Origin: Roseobacter sp. GAI101
GTDB taxonomy: Bacteria > Pseudomonadota > Alphaproteobacteria > Rhodobacterales > Rhodobacteraceae
Length of the DNA: 64,000 nt
NCBI RefSeq assembly: GCF_000156335.1
Contig: NZ_DS999213.1
Span: 613,350-677,349 of the forward strand
Direction of reading: 5' to 3'
The translations under genes were made by a program, and so were the position numbers. Below the pieces are notes generated by a model. It was given only the letters and a program-made list of their open reading frames with translations. It was not told where the DNA came from and searched no databases. Positions 8,730 through 18,075 of the stretch are shown in pieces (within the stretch, counting starts at the first letter, position 1; each line of letters opens with the position of its first letter).

Positions 8730-9770
8730 ATGTCGCTCGTTAAACTCACCACATCCGCCCTGGCCATTTCCGCCGTTTGCGCAACAGCTGCCGTTGCCCG
8801 CGATCAGGTTCAGGTTGCCGGTTCCTCTACCGTTCTTCCCTATGCTTCCATCGTTGCCGAAGCGTTTGGCGAAAACTTTGACTTCCCGACGCCTGTCGTT
8901 GAATCCGGCGGCTCTTCGGCCGGGCTCAAGCGGTTCTGCGAAGGTGTGGGCGAAAACACCATCGACATCGCGAACGCCTCGCGCAAGATCAAGTCTTCTG
9001 AGCAGGAAGTCTGCGCCTCGAACGGCGTGACCGACATCATCGAAGTGCAGATCGGCTATGACGGCATCGTTTTTGCGTCCGACATCGACGGCAACACCTT
9101 CGAATTCACCCCCGAAGACTGGTACAAGGCGCTGAGCGCTGAGGTCGTCGTAGACGGTGCCATCGTCGCGAACCCCTACAAGAACTGGTCCGAAGTGAAC
9201 GCCAGCTTCCCCGACCAGCCGATCCAGGCCTATATCCCCGGCACCAAGCACGGCACCCGTGAAGTGTTCGAAGAAAAGGTGATCCTGGCAGGCTGCGAAG
9301 CCACCGGCGATTTCGAAGCCTTCAAAGCCGCCAACGGCGACGACAAGAAAGCCGCTGAAAAAGCCTGCATCGCGCTGCGCACAGATGGCGCGTCGGTCGA
9401 CATCGACGGTGATTACACCGAAACGCTGGCCCGCATCGAAAGCAACAAGGACGGCATCGGCGTGTTCGGTCTGGCCTTCTACGAAAACAACACCGACAAG
9501 CTGTCCGTTGCCACCATGTCCGGTGTGGAACCCACGGTCGAGACAATCTCGACCGGTGATTACCCTGTGTCCCGCCCGTTGTTCTTCTACGTCAAGAAAG
9601 CCCACATCGGCGTGATCCCAGGCCTGAAGGAATTCGCAGAATTCTTCGTCGCCGATGAAATCGCAGGTCCGGATGGTCCTTTGGCCGAATACGGTCTGGT
9701 GTCCGACCCGGAACTGGCAACGGTTCAGGATACTGTCGCGAACGAAACTGTTCTGGGCAACGGTTCCTAA
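8730..9770 (+). CDS. pstS: Phosphate ABC transporter substrate-binding protein PstS
   Basis: A 346-residue periplasmic phosphate-binding protein. The ATG at 8730 follows ACAGGAGACATC; an ATG at 8691 in the same frame lacks such a site. The signal peptide MSLVKLTTSALAISAVCA is followed by TAAVA and cleavage before RDQ. Mature protein begins VAGSSTVLPY, where the SST loop contacts phosphate, and has VESGGSSAGLKRFC and PGTKHGTREVFE. It hands phosphate to PstCA. Expression should be high and PhoB-controlled because the triple Pho box lies directly upstream. Confidence 0.96.
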   Translation: MSLVKLTTSALAISAVCATAAVARDQVQVAGSSTVLPYASIVAEAFGENFDFPTPVVESGGSSAGLKRFCEGVGENTIDIANASRKIKSSEQEVCASNGVTDIIEVQIGYDGIVFASDIDGNTFEFTPEDWYKALSAEVVVDGAIVANPYKNWSEVNASFPDQPIQAYIPGTKHGTREVFEEKVILAGCEATGDFEAFKAANGDDKKAAEKACIALRTDGASVDIDGDYTETLARIESNKDGIGVFGLAFYENNTDKLSVATMSGVEPTVETISTGDYPVSRPLFFYVKKAHIGVIPGLKEFAEFFVADEIAGPDGPLAEYGLVSDPELATVQDTVANETVLGNGS

Positions 9771-9798
9771 GCCCTTTAATTTGTCCCGGAGGAGCGTT

Positions 9799-9855
9799 AT
9801 GCCTTCTCCGGGGCGTCTGCTGCTGACTGCCACACAGCAAAAGACCGTATTCTGA
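9799..9855 (+). CDS. Possible 18-codon leader ORF between pstS and pstC
   Basis: An ATG at 9799 is preceded by CGGAGGAGCGTT, the best ribosome site in the pstS-pstC gap. It opens an 18-codon frame (MPSPGRLLLTATQQKTVF) ending in TGA at 9853-9855. It is out of frame with pstC, whose own start has no comparable site. It may be a coupling leader peptide, or the relic of an earlier pstC start displaced by a frameshift. No family is recognised. Confidence 0.35.
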   Translation: MPSPGRLLLTATQQKTVF

Positions 9856-9872
9856 AAGACGACAAGCCTCTT

Positions 9873-11399
9873 TTGCAGGGGCACGACTGGGGGCCGCTTG
9901 TGGGTAATTTTCTGAATGTGGCACCGACCACGCTGCTGGTGATCGGGGTCCTGATGTTGACCGCACTGGCCTATGTGACGGCGCGCCGCCGGGCCATGAC
10001 CGCTGCTGGTGGCGATGCGCGTAAACTGCACTCCCTGCCGGGCTACTATGGTTACAATGCCGCGATGCTGACCGCGATCCCGGCCTTTTTCGTACTGGTG
10101 ATCTGGCTGCTGGTCCAGCCGATGCTGATCCAGAACGCGGTTATTGAAATGATCCCCCAGGACGCGATCAGCGATGGGTCATCGGTAAATCTGGTGATGA
10201 GCGATGTGCGCCGTGTCGCCAATGGCCTGACCACCGCCGTTGACGCAGGCGCGCTAAGCGCCGATGCCGCGCGCGATATTTCGGTCACCGATACCGATGT
10301 GCGCGGGCTTTTGGCCGATAACGGCGTGGCGCTTGGGTCCGACGTCAATGCCGATGTGCTGGCCGCGGCACAGCGCTACCGCAGCATGCAAACGACGGGG
10401 CAATGGCTGATGATCGCGGTGATCGCCGCAGTCGCCCTGGGTGGCGCATTCGTCGCATTGCGCGCCACCACGGTAGATTTCCGCGCCCGCAACATGGTCG
10501 AACGCTTTGTGTTGGGGTTGCTGATGATCGCGGCATCGCTGGCCATCCTGACGACCGTTGGCATCGTCTTCTCGATGCTGTTTGAATCGATCAACTTTTT
10601 CAAATTGCACCCGTGGCAGGATTTTTTCCTGGGCGACACATGGGCCCCCAATTTCCGTGGTGACAGTGACCTGTCGATCCTGCCGCTGCTGTGGGGAACG
10701 CTTTATATCTCGATCATCGCGCTTTTCGTGGCGGTACCCATCGGCCTGTTCGCCGCGATCTACCTGTCGGAATATGCCAACAACAAGGTTCGCGCGCTTG
10801 CCAAACCGCTGCTTGAGATCCTTGCCGGTATTCCCACCATCGTCTACGGCCTGTTCGCCTTGCTGACCGTGGGGCCGTTTCTGGTCGATCTGTTCGGACG
10901 CGGCGAAGACGGCATTCTGGGCGTGGACTGGATGAGCGGGGCAACTTCGGTTCTGACGGCCGGGTTGGTCATGGGTATCATGCTGATCCCCTTCGTATCC
11001 TCGCTTAGTGACGACATCATCAACGCCGTACCGCAGTCAATGCGCGACGGGTCATTCGGCCTTGGGGCGACCCACTCCGAAACCATCCGCCAGGTCGTGC
11101 TGCCCGCAGCGCTGCCCGGCATCGTGGGGGCCATCCTGCTGGCGGCCAGCCGTGCGATCGGCGAAACCATGATCGTGGTGTTGGGGGCAGGGGCCATTGC
11201 CCGAATATCGCCAAACCCGCTAGAGGCGATGACCACCATCACCACCCGCATCGTCAGCCAGCTGACCGGTGACACAGACTTTGCCAGCCCCGAAACGCTT
11301 GTGGCCTTCGCCCTTGGCTTGACGCTGTTCGTGCTGACGCTGGGGCTGAATGTGCTGGCGCTTTATATCGTGCGCAAATACCGGGAGCAGTACGAATGA
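9873..11399 (+). CDS. pstC: Phosphate ABC transporter permease PstC
   Basis: About 508 residues if it starts at TTG 9873; GTG 9918 (giving MAPTTLLVIG) is another candidate. Neither has a good ribosome site and no in-frame ATG exists upstream. It has a membrane segment at about 15-38, RKLHSLPGYYGYNA, a long periplasmic insert, and a C-terminal permease domain with the EAA-type loop around GLGATHSETIRQVVLPAALP. The extended N-terminal half is typical of alphaproteobacterial PstC. It forms the inner-membrane phosphate channel with PstA and overlaps pstA by four bases. Confidence 0.93.
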   Translation: MQGHDWGPLVGNFLNVAPTTLLVIGVLMLTALAYVTARRRAMTAAGGDARKLHSLPGYYGYNAAMLTAIPAFFVLVIWLLVQPMLIQNAVIEMIPQDAISDGSSVNLVMSDVRRVANGLTTAVDAGALSADAARDISVTDTDVRGLLADNGVALGSDVNADVLAAAQRYRSMQTTGQWLMIAVIAAVALGGAFVALRATTVDFRARNMVERFVLGLLMIAASLAILTTVGIVFSMLFESINFFKLHPWQDFFLGDTWAPNFRGDSDLSILPLLWGTLYISIIALFVAVPIGLFAAIYLSEYANNKVRALAKPLLEILAGIPTIVYGLFALLTVGPFLVDLFGRGEDGILGVDWMSGATSVLTAGLVMGIMLIPFVSSLSDDIINAVPQSMRDGSFGLGATHSETIRQVVLPAALPGIVGAILLAASRAIGETMIVVLGAGAIARISPNPLEAMTTITTRIVSQLTGDTDFASPETLVAFALGLTLFVLTLGLNVLALYIVRKYREQYE

Positions 11400-12727
11400 C
11401 CGATCACACGACGCCAAAGAATTCCCTGCTGCGTCAAGACGCGCGTACGGTGAAACGCAACCGGGCCGAAACGCGGTTCAAGGCCTACGGGATTGCTGCG
11501 ATTGCCGTTGGCCTGCTGATGCTTTTGATCTTGCTGACGACCATCATCGGGCGCGGAACCGGCGCGTTTCAGCAGACATTCCTGACGCTGGATGTGCAAC
11601 TTCTCGAGGCGAAGCTGGACAAGAAAGGCAATCGCGATCTTGAGGATATCAAGAAAGTATCGACCTTCGGCTATGCGCCGCTGATGGCCGCTGCGCTTGA
11701 AAAAAAGGTCGCCGACACCGGGATCGAAACCGGGCTGAAGCCCAAGGACATGGCCGCGATCCTGTCGAAAGACGCTGCGGCGCAACTGCGTGACTTCGTG
11801 CTGGAGAATACCGATCTGATCGGATCTTCGGTCGAATTCCGCTTTCTGACGAACAGCCGTGTCGACGGGTACCTGAAAGGGCGGGTGACCCGGGAAAGCA
11901 TTGCTAACGACAAGAACATCAGCACCGCGCAGCTAGATCTGGTCGATGCGCTGATCGCCGATGGCGCGCTGGAAAAGCGCTTTAACCTTGCGTTTATCAC
12001 CGGTGCCGACGCATCCGACGCCCGCCCCGAAGCCGCCGGCATGGGCGTGTCGATGTTGGGGTCGCTGTTCATGATGCTGGTCGTGTTGGCGCTGGCGCTG
12101 CCGATCGGGGTGGCCGCATCGATCTATCTCGAAGAATTCGCGCCGAAAAACTGGATCACCGACATCATCGAGGTGAACATCTCGAACCTTGCTGCGGTAC
12201 CATCGATCGTGTTCGGTATTCTGGGCCTCGCCGTGTTCATCAACTACATGCATCTGCCCAACTCTGCACCATTGGTTGGCGGGCTGGTGCTGACGTTGAT
12301 GACGCTGCCCACCATCATCATCTCGACCCGCGCATCCCTGAAATCAGTGCCGCCCAGCATCCGCGACGCGGCTTTGGGGGTCGGGGCGTCAAAGATGCAG
12401 TCGGTGTTCCACCATGTGCTGCCCTTGGCTGCGCCCGGCATCCTGACCGGCACCATCATCGGTCTTGCCCAAGCCTTGGGTGAAACTGCGCCGCTCTTGT
12501 TGATCGGTATGGTGGGGTTCATCGCGTCAAACCCGCCCGACGGGATCGCGTCCGGCCTGCTGGACCCCAATTCGGCGATGCCGGCACAAATCTACGAATG
12601 GGCAAAACGCGCAGACCCCGCCTTTTATGAACGGGCCTGGGGCGGTATCATCATCTTGCTGGTCTTCCTCGTGACCATGAACGCCATCGCCGTCATGCTC
12701 CGCCGCCGGTTCGAGAGACGCTGGTAG
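11396..12727 (+). CDS. pstA: Phosphate ABC transporter permease PstA
   Basis: A 443-residue inner-membrane protein that starts inside the pstC stop (ATGA). One N-terminal membrane segment (about 30-50) is followed by a roughly 170-residue periplasmic region and then the permease domain. [20 protein letters not shown] is the coupling loop to PstB. The size exceeds E. coli PstA because of the insert, as expected in Rhodobacteraceae. It pairs with PstC to move phosphate inward. Confidence 0.94.
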   Translation: MTDHTTPKNSLLRQDARTVKRNRAETRFKAYGIAAIAVGLLMLLILLTTIIGRGTGAFQQTFLTLDVQLLEAKLDKKGNRDLEDIKKVSTFGYAPLMAAALEKKVADTGIETGLKPKDMAAILSKDAAAQLRDFVLENTDLIGSSVEFRFLTNSRVDGYLKGRVTRESIANDKNISTAQLDLVDALIADGALEKRFNLAFITGADASDARPEAAGMGVSMLGSLFMMLVVLALALPIGVAASIYLEEFAPKNWITDIIEVNISNLAAVPSIVFGILGLAVFINYMHLPNSAPLVGGLVLTLMTLPTIIISTRASLKSVPPSIRDAALGVGASKMQSVFHHVLPLAAPGILTGTIIGLAQALGETAPLLLIGMVGFIASNPPDGIASGLLDPNSAMPAQIYEWAKRADPAFYERAWGGIIILLVFLVTMNAIAVMLRRRFERRW

Positions 12728-12729
12728 GA

Positions 12730-13542
12730 ATGGAGACCAAGGCAATGAAAGACAACGTAATATCGGAGACCGACGTGACCACAGACAAGATCAAAATCGC
12801 GGCCCGTGACGTACAGGTCTATTATGGCGACAACCACGCCATCAAGGATGTGTCGGTTGATATCCAGGACAAGACCGTCACCGCCTTTATCGGGCCATCC
12901 GGCTGCGGCAAGTCCACTTTTCTGCGTTGTATCAACAGGATGAACGACACGATTGATATCTGCCGCGTGCAGGGCGACATCCTGATCGACGGCGAAGACA
13001 TCTATGACAGCAAGGTCGATCCGGTACAGCTGCGCGCCAAGGTGGGGATGGTTTTCCAAAAGCCCAACCCGTTCCCCAAGTCGATTTATGATAACGTCGC
13101 TTACGGCCCGCGCATCCACGGCCTGGCCCGCAACAAGGCCGAGCTGGACGATATCGTGGAACGTGCACTGAAACGCGGTGCGATCTGGAACGAGGTCAAG
13201 GACCGCCTGCATGCCCCCGGCACCGGCCTGTCGGGTGGCCAACAGCAGCGTTTGTGCATTGCCCGCGCCGTGGCCACGGAACCCGAAGTGTTGCTGATGG
13301 ATGAACCCTGTTCGGCGCTTGACCCCATTGCCACGGCCCAGGTCGAGGAATTGATCGACGAACTGCGTCAAAGCTATGCCGTGGTGATCGTGACCCACTC
13401 GATGCAGCAGGCTGCGCGGGTCAGCCAGAAAACTGCGTTTTTCCATTTGGGCCATTTGGTCGAATACGGCGAGACGGACAAGATCTTCACCGCGCCCGAG
13501 GACCCTCGGACGGAAAGCTATATCACAGGCCGGATTGGATAA
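12730..13542 (+). CDS. pstB: Phosphate ABC transporter ATP-binding protein PstB
   Basis: A 270-residue ATPase powering PstCA. Walker [10 protein letters not shown] is at 55-63, the Q-loop region is [12 protein letters not shown], the signature LSGGQ is at 167-171, and Walker B LLMDEP at 188-193. ATGs at 12730 and 12745 are both possible; GGTAGGA precedes the first and GGAGACC the second. It begins two bases after the pstA stop. It also takes part, with PhoU and PhoR, in signalling phosphate sufficiency. Confidence 0.97.
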   Translation: METKAMKDNVISETDVTTDKIKIAARDVQVYYGDNHAIKDVSVDIQDKTVTAFIGPSGCGKSTFLRCINRMNDTIDICRVQGDILIDGEDIYDSKVDPVQLRAKVGMVFQKPNPFPKSIYDNVAYGPRIHGLARNKAELDDIVERALKRGAIWNEVKDRLHAPGTGLSGGQQQRLCIARAVATEPEVLLMDEPCSALDPIATAQVEELIDELRQSYAVVIVTHSMQQAARVSQKTAFFHLGHLVEYGETDKIFTAPEDPRTESYITGRIG

Positions 13543-13546
13543 TATC

Positions 13547-14254
13547 ATGGCAGATCAACACATTGCCTCAGCTTTTGACCGCGATCTGGAAGCAGTTCAG
13601 GCGCAAATCATGAAAATGGGCGGGATGGTCGAAGACGCCATCCGGCTTGCCTCGCAATCGCTGGAAACCCGCGATGCGGAACTGGCCGTACAGGTGCGGG
13701 CAGGGGACAAGGCCATTGATGCCCTCGAAGAACTGATCAACGAACGCGCCGCCCGCATCATTGCCTTGCGCGCGCCGACCGCCATTGATTTGCGTCTGAT
13801 CCTGAGTGTGATCAAGATCAGCGCCAGCCTGGAACGTATTGGCGATTATGCAAAAAACATGGCCAAGCGGAATACCGTGCTGGCCCAGCTTCCCGAGGTG
13901 AAGGACAGCACCGGGGCCATCCGGCGCATGTGCAAGACGGTCGAATCCATGCTGAAAGATGCACTGGATTGCTATGTTCAGCGCGACGTCGATCTGGCGA
14001 TGGATGTGATCGCCCGCGATGAAGACGTGGACCAGATGTACAACGCGCTGTTCCGCGAATTCCTGACATTCATGATGGAAGACCCGCGCAACATTACCTC
14101 GTGTATGCACCTGCATTTCATTGCGAAAAACGTGGAACGCATGGGTGATCTGGTGACGTCGATCGCCGAACAGGTCGTCTATCTGGTGACTGGCACACAG
14201 CCAGACGAGGATCGTCCGAAAGCGGATGACACCTCGACCAAGCTTAAGGGCTAG
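13547..14254 (+). CDS. phoU: Phosphate signalling/transport regulator PhoU
   Basis: A 235-residue all-helical protein with two PhoU repeats. Each carries a metal-binding-type motif: KISASLERIGDYAKNM in the first half and HFIAKNVERMGDLVTSI in the second. The frame is open from a TTG at 13535 inside pstB, but the ATG at 13547, four bases after the pstB stop, is the more usual choice. PhoU restrains PhoR when phosphate is plentiful, by contacting both PstB and the PhoR PAS domain. phoB follows after three bases. Confidence 0.95.
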   Translation: MADQHIASAFDRDLEAVQAQIMKMGGMVEDAIRLASQSLETRDAELAVQVRAGDKAIDALEELINERAARIIALRAPTAIDLRLILSVIKISASLERIGDYAKNMAKRNTVLAQLPEVKDSTGAIRRMCKTVESMLKDALDCYVQRDVDLAMDVIARDEDVDQMYNALFREFLTFMMEDPRNITSCMHLHFIAKNVERMGDLVTSIAEQVVYLVTGTQPDEDRPKADDTSTKLKG

Positions 14255-14257
14255 ACC

Positions 14258-14947
14258 ATGTCTGCGGATCAGCCTCAAATCTTGCTGGTTGAAGACGAAC
14301 CGGCACAACGCGAAGTTCTGGCATACAACCTTGAATCCGAAGGGTATGACGTACGCCGCGCCGAGAATGGCGAAGAAGCGATGCTGCTGGTCGCCGAGGC
14401 GCTGCCTGACCTCGTGATCCTGGACTGGATGATGCCGCTGCTTAGCGGGATCGAAGTGTGCCGACAGTTGAAGACCCGCGAAGACACGCGCAACATTCCG
14501 GTGATCATGCTTTCCGCCCGTTCCGAAGAGGTGGACGCCGTTCGCGGACTTGAGACGGGGGCCGACGACTATGTGGTCAAACCCTATTCCATGCGCGAGC
14601 TGATGGCGCGCGTGCGCACCCAGTTGCGCCGCATACGGCCCGCTGCGACCGGTGGCCAGCTTTGCTATCAGGACATCACGCTGGACCCAGAACGGCACCG
14701 CGTCAACCGCGCCACCCAAGAGCTGAAGTTGGGGCCAACCGAATATCGCCTGCTTGTGACCTTGCTAGAACGTCCCGGCCGCGTATTCAGCCGCGATCAG
14801 CTTCTGGATCATGTCTGGGGTCGCGATATCTTTGTCGATACGCGGACCGTCGATGTTCACATTGCCCGGCTGCGCAAGGCGCTGACACAGCATGGTGGCG
14901 ATGATCCAATCCGGACGGTCCGCGGTGCAGGTTATGCATTAGGATAG
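14258..14947 (+). CDS. phoB: Phosphate regulon response regulator PhoB
   Basis: A 229-residue OmpR-class response regulator. The receiver domain has the acidic pocket VEDEPAQ (11-17), phospho-acceptor D56 in VILDWMMP, and the conserved lysine in VVKPYS. The C-terminal winged helix (about 128-229) shows LGPTEYRLLVTLLERPGRVF and RTVDVHIARLRKAL. Phosphorylated PhoB binds the repeats at 8619-8651. It closes the operon phoR-pst-phoU-phoB and converges on an FAH gene only five bases away with no obvious hairpin between. Confidence 0.96.
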   Translation: MSADQPQILLVEDEPAQREVLAYNLESEGYDVRRAENGEEAMLLVAEALPDLVILDWMMPLLSGIEVCRQLKTREDTRNIPVIMLSARSEEVDAVRGLETGADDYVVKPYSMRELMARVRTQLRRIRPAATGGQLCYQDITLDPERHRVNRATQELKLGPTEYRLLVTLLERPGRVFSRDQLLDHVWGRDIFVDTRTVDVHIARLRKALTQHGGDDPIRTVRGAGYALG

Positions 14948-14952
14948 GGTGC

Positions 14953-15792
14953 TTAGCCTTTGAAAGATATCACATTTTGCTTCTGATCGCCGATGCCTGA
15001 AATGCCCAGTTCCACGACATCTCCGGGCTGTAGATAGACCGGTGGCTTGAAACCCATGCCGACGCCGGGGGGCGTTCCGGTCGCGATCACATCACCGGGC
15101 AGCAGCGTCATGAAGCGGCTGAGAAACGAGATGATCTCGGCCACGGAAAACACCATCGTGCTGGTGTTGCCGGTCTGACGCCGGGTCCCGTTCACATCCA
15201 GCCACAGGTCCAGGTTCTGTGGATCGGGTACTTCGTCCTTGGTCACCAGCCAAGGGCCGATGGGCGCAAAGGTGTCACAGGACTTGCCCTTGACCCATTG
15301 CCCGCCAAATTCGATCTGAAAGGCGCGCTCGGACACGTCGTTAAAGGTGGCATAACCCGCCACATGGGACAGCGCGTCAGCCTCGGACACATGCTGGGCC
15401 TTGGTGCCGATGATCACGGCCAGCTCGACCTCCCAATCCGTTTTTTCCGAGTCTTTGGGGATGATGATCGGTTCGTTAGCACCCGTCGCTGCACAAAGCT
15501 TGGCGAACAGGATCGGGTGGTCCGGCACGGGCATCCCAGCCTCGGCGGCATGGTCTGAATAATTCAGTCCGATGCACAGGATCCGCCGGATGTCGTTCAG
15601 CACAGGGGCGTATTCACCCTCGATCTCGGGCAATGTCTTCGGGTCAATGCGGCGCAAGGCGTCAAGGGCATCCGGGGCCATGCTGGACAATTCAAGGTCA
15701 GAGACATGCTCGGACAGATCGCGGTGCTGGCCGTTAGCGTCAAGTATTGCGGGACGAATGCCGGAGGATGTCTTGATACGACAAAGTTTCAT
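14953..15792 (-). CDS. Fumarylacetoacetate hydrolase (FAH) family protein, second copy
   Basis: A 279-residue FAH-fold protein starting after AAAGGACCTTCG. It keeps LNYSDHAAEAGM, the metal-ligand segment TDWEVEL (E121, E123), NDVSER with D152, and GTPPGVGMG. It clearly resembles the product of 276-1139 along its whole length (shared KGKSCDTFAPIGPWLV-type core), so the two are paralogues. The reaction is cleavage or hydration of a beta-diketo acid; the substrate is not known. It stands alone between the Pho operon and an insertion element, with no sugar genes beside it. Confidence 0.85.
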   Translation of the reverse strand: MKLCRIKTSSGIRPAILDANGQHRDLSEHVSDLELSSMAPDALDALRRIDPKTLPEIEGEYAPVLNDIRRILCIGLNYSDHAAEAGMPVPDHPILFAKLCAATGANEPIIIPKDSEKTDWEVELAVIIGTKAQHVSEADALSHVAGYATFNDVSERAFQIEFGGQWVKGKSCDTFAPIGPWLVTKDEVPDPQNLDLWLDVNGTRRQTGNTSTMVFSVAEIISFLSRFMTLLPGDVIATGTPPGVGMGFKPPVYLQPGDVVELGISGIGDQKQNVISFKG

Positions 15793-15958
15793 CGAAGGTC
15801 CTTTGATCAGATATTTTTATGCGCGCTGGTAAACTTTCCAGGTCGTCAGCATATCCCGATGCTGACCCGCATGCCATCAGTTTTCCCGCGCCGTTGACCT
15901 GGCAGAACTAGCTTTGCTAACCGATCGGGGCTTGCACATACGGCGCGTAAATATGTGA

Positions 15959-17062
15959 ACTCATGGTGAAGTGCAGTTCTTGATATCTCGTTTTACTCCA
16001 ACCGGTTCTGTATTTCCATCAGGTTGCTTTCAAAGACCTCAGCGGGCGTCCGGTAGCCAAGGCACTTGCGCGGCGTTGCGTTGAGGCGGTGGCAAATCGA
16101 CCTCAAATATCGATTTGTCAGCGCCGTCGGTGCGGTTGATCTTGGCAGGTATCGGCGCAGCCTGTTGTTCGTATTCTCAACACTGCCTTTCTGATAGGGC
16201 GCTTGCGGGTCACAGAACCAGGCATCCGCACCGATCCCGGCCTTGAGATGCTTCCATGCCGAAAACTCGGTGCCGCGATCAAAGGTGATAGACTGGCGCG
16301 CGTCGGCGGGCAGGGGAGCCAACCCGTTGATCAGGGACTCCATGATCGGTTTGGATTGGCGATCTTCATTACGCATCACGACGGCATAGCGGCTGACGCG
16401 CTCGACCAATGACGTCACGTTTACCTTCCCATGCTCCTTGCGGAACATCATCAAGTCGCACTCCCAATGGCCGAATTCCAAGCGTTCTGAGACGCGCTCA
16501 GGCCTGTGTGACAGGCTTTGAACGTCGAATATGTGGGTTCTGTTGTGCCTGCGGTAACCACGCGGTCGGCGGCGACGGCGATGCTCAGGGAGATGGCGGT
16601 AGAACTGTTCCTCGCGACCGTCTTTGGAATAGGCAAAGCGATAGATCGTCTCGTGGCTCACGCGGATCGGGTGCCGTTCGAGCCGCATCCGGCCGGCGAT
16701 CTGTTCGGGGGACCAGCCAGCCTTCAGGCGGTCTTCGATCGCGGCTTTCAAATCAGGGTGAATGATCATCTTGCGATGGATCGCGCGGCGCTGCTCATAT
16801 TTGTCCTGAGCGACGAGCGCGTGATACCCATTTAGCTCAGGGAGTTCGTCGTCCGTGTACCGATTACGCTTAATGTCTCGGTAGATCGTGGACGGGTCGC
16901 GACCCAGTCGATCCGCGATCTCTGAAATCGGCATTTTGGCTTCAAGCCACTTTGCAAGCTTGCGACGTTCGTCCAGCTTCAGGTGACAGTAGTGGGTTCC
17001 CATTCTTCATCCTCCGTGCAACTCTCTGTTTTAGTAAAGAATTTGCACTTCGTTTGTGAATC
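15959..17062 (-). mobile_element. IS30-family insertion sequence
   Basis: About 1.1 kb carrying one transposase gene. Imperfect inverted ends can be seen: GTGAAGTGCAGTTCTT near 15966-15981, and its counterpart ACGAAGTGCAAATTCTT read on the minus strand near 17054-17038. The exact outer limits and target duplication cannot be fixed by eye. The element lies between an FAH gene and a methyltransferase and interrupts no recognisable gene. Confidence 0.75.
15993..17003 (-). CDS. IS30-family transposase
   Basis: A 336-residue intact transposase. The N-terminus carries a helix-turn-helix, with LAKWLEAKMPISEIADRLGR and DPSTIYRDIKRN. The catalytic triad is D183 (GHWECDLM), D242 (TFDRGTEF) and E276 (GSVENTN), with 33 residues between the second D and the E, the DD33E spacing of IS30. 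It should cut and join the element's ends. No frameshift or internal stop is present, so the element may still be active. Confidence 0.94.
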   Translation of the reverse strand: MGTHYCHLKLDERRKLAKWLEAKMPISEIADRLGRDPSTIYRDIKRNRYTDDELPELNGYHALVAQDKYEQRRAIHRKMIIHPDLKAAIEDRLKAGWSPEQIAGRMRLERHPIRVSHETIYRFAYSKDGREEQFYRHLPEHRRRRRPRGYRRHNRTHIFDVQSLSHRPERVSERLEFGHWECDLMMFRKEHGKVNVTSLVERVSRYAVVMRNEDRQSKPIMESLINGLAPLPADARQSITFDRGTEFSAWKHLKAGIGADAWFCDPQAPYQKGSVENTNNRLRRYLPRSTAPTALTNRYLRSICHRLNATPRKCLGYRTPAEVFESNLMEIQNRLE

Positions 17063-17135
17063 CACCCATACAAAACCCGTTATTCTCATAATCAACATTA
17101 TGTAATAAAACGCCCTAGCTAAGTTAGTGTGCTCA

Positions 17136-17957
17136 TCAAGTAGTTTCTGGCTTGTAGTCCTTGATATTCTTAACGAACGTCTCTTTCACTGACTGTATCT
17201 TGTCCGGTGTGACAAGCGCACCATTAACAAAGATGACGTTATGCTGCGTGGGCATGTATTCGCTGTCGCGCAAGAACGGGAAGAAACCCAGATCGGCGAA
17301 CTGGCGTGCCACGTGACTGACGGTCTTCTGACCTTCGAAACGCTCGACTCTTTCAACTTCGGCCATGGCGAAAAGGCATTTGGGTAATGCGGTGTGTGCG
17401 CCGGCCAAAAGCTGGCTCAGCGCGCCTTCGACGTCGATCCACAAGGCCGGACGCGCGTCGGCCAGCGATGGCAGGTAGTCTTTGAACGCCGGGTCATGCT
17501 CCAGATCGTCAAAGGTAATGCCGGGCACTTCAACGTTTTTCGTCCGGCCGAAATCAAGATTGCGCAGGATGGAATTGGACGTCTTCGTATGCCCGCGTTT
17601 GCGGTCCTGGTCTGAATCGCTCAGCACCAGGTCAAGCGGTCCGGTCCGGTCGTTCAGCGCGTAGTTCAGATACAAGACGCCGGCTTCTTCGGCCAAGGGA
17701 CCGAATTTCGCGACATTGAAAGGGTTCGCCTCGATAGCGACGGCTTTGCGGCCTGCTTTGGCTTTGACGAAACGTTTCGAGGTCGCCGCACGGTGCGCGC
17801 CCAGTTCAAGGATGCATGACACATCTTCCAGCTCGAGCAATTCATGAAAGACGCGGACAAGTTCCTGGTTTGAAAATTGCTGGAATTCACGTCCGTAGTC
17901 ATCGACCATCGGGCCTTGGAGCGCGGCTTGTTCTGCTTCAAATCCTTGGTAATCCAT
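17136..17957 (-). CDS. FkbM-like SAM-dependent methyltransferase
   Basis: About 273 residues from ATG 17957, which has ACAGGGA 11 bases upstream; the frame is open to 18050 without a better site. A Rossmann methyltransferase core is visible: ILELGAHRAATSKRF (SAM motif I), then VAIEANPFNVAKF (motif II), YALNDRTGPLDLVLSD, and LWIDVEGALSQLLAGAHTAL, the pattern of the FkbM (Methyltransf_21) family. Such enzymes often methylate sugars or polyketides at the cell surface, but nothing nearby names a substrate. The ORF lies just outside the IS30 end and is divergent from a rhodanese gene. Confidence 0.78.
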   Translation of the reverse strand: MDYQGFEAEQAALQGPMVDDYGREFQQFSNQELVRVFHELLELEDVSCILELGAHRAATSKRFVKAKAGRKAVAIEANPFNVAKFGPLAEEAGVLYLNYALNDRTGPLDLVLSDSDQDRKRGHTKTSNSILRNLDFGRTKNVEVPGITFDDLEHDPAFKDYLPSLADARPALWIDVEGALSQLLAGAHTALPKCLFAMAEVERVERFEGQKTVSHVARQFADLGFFPFLRDSEYMPTQHNVIFVNGALVTPDKIQSVKETFVKNIKDYKPETT

Positions 17958-18075
17958 GCAATCGTCAATCCCTGTCTTTACGTTGCGTGCGGTCGTGGCA
18001 TAGTCCACAGCAAATCTATGTCTGCAATCATGCCACCGCGTTGTAGGCATAATACCCCGCTGAAAGGAATTTACG

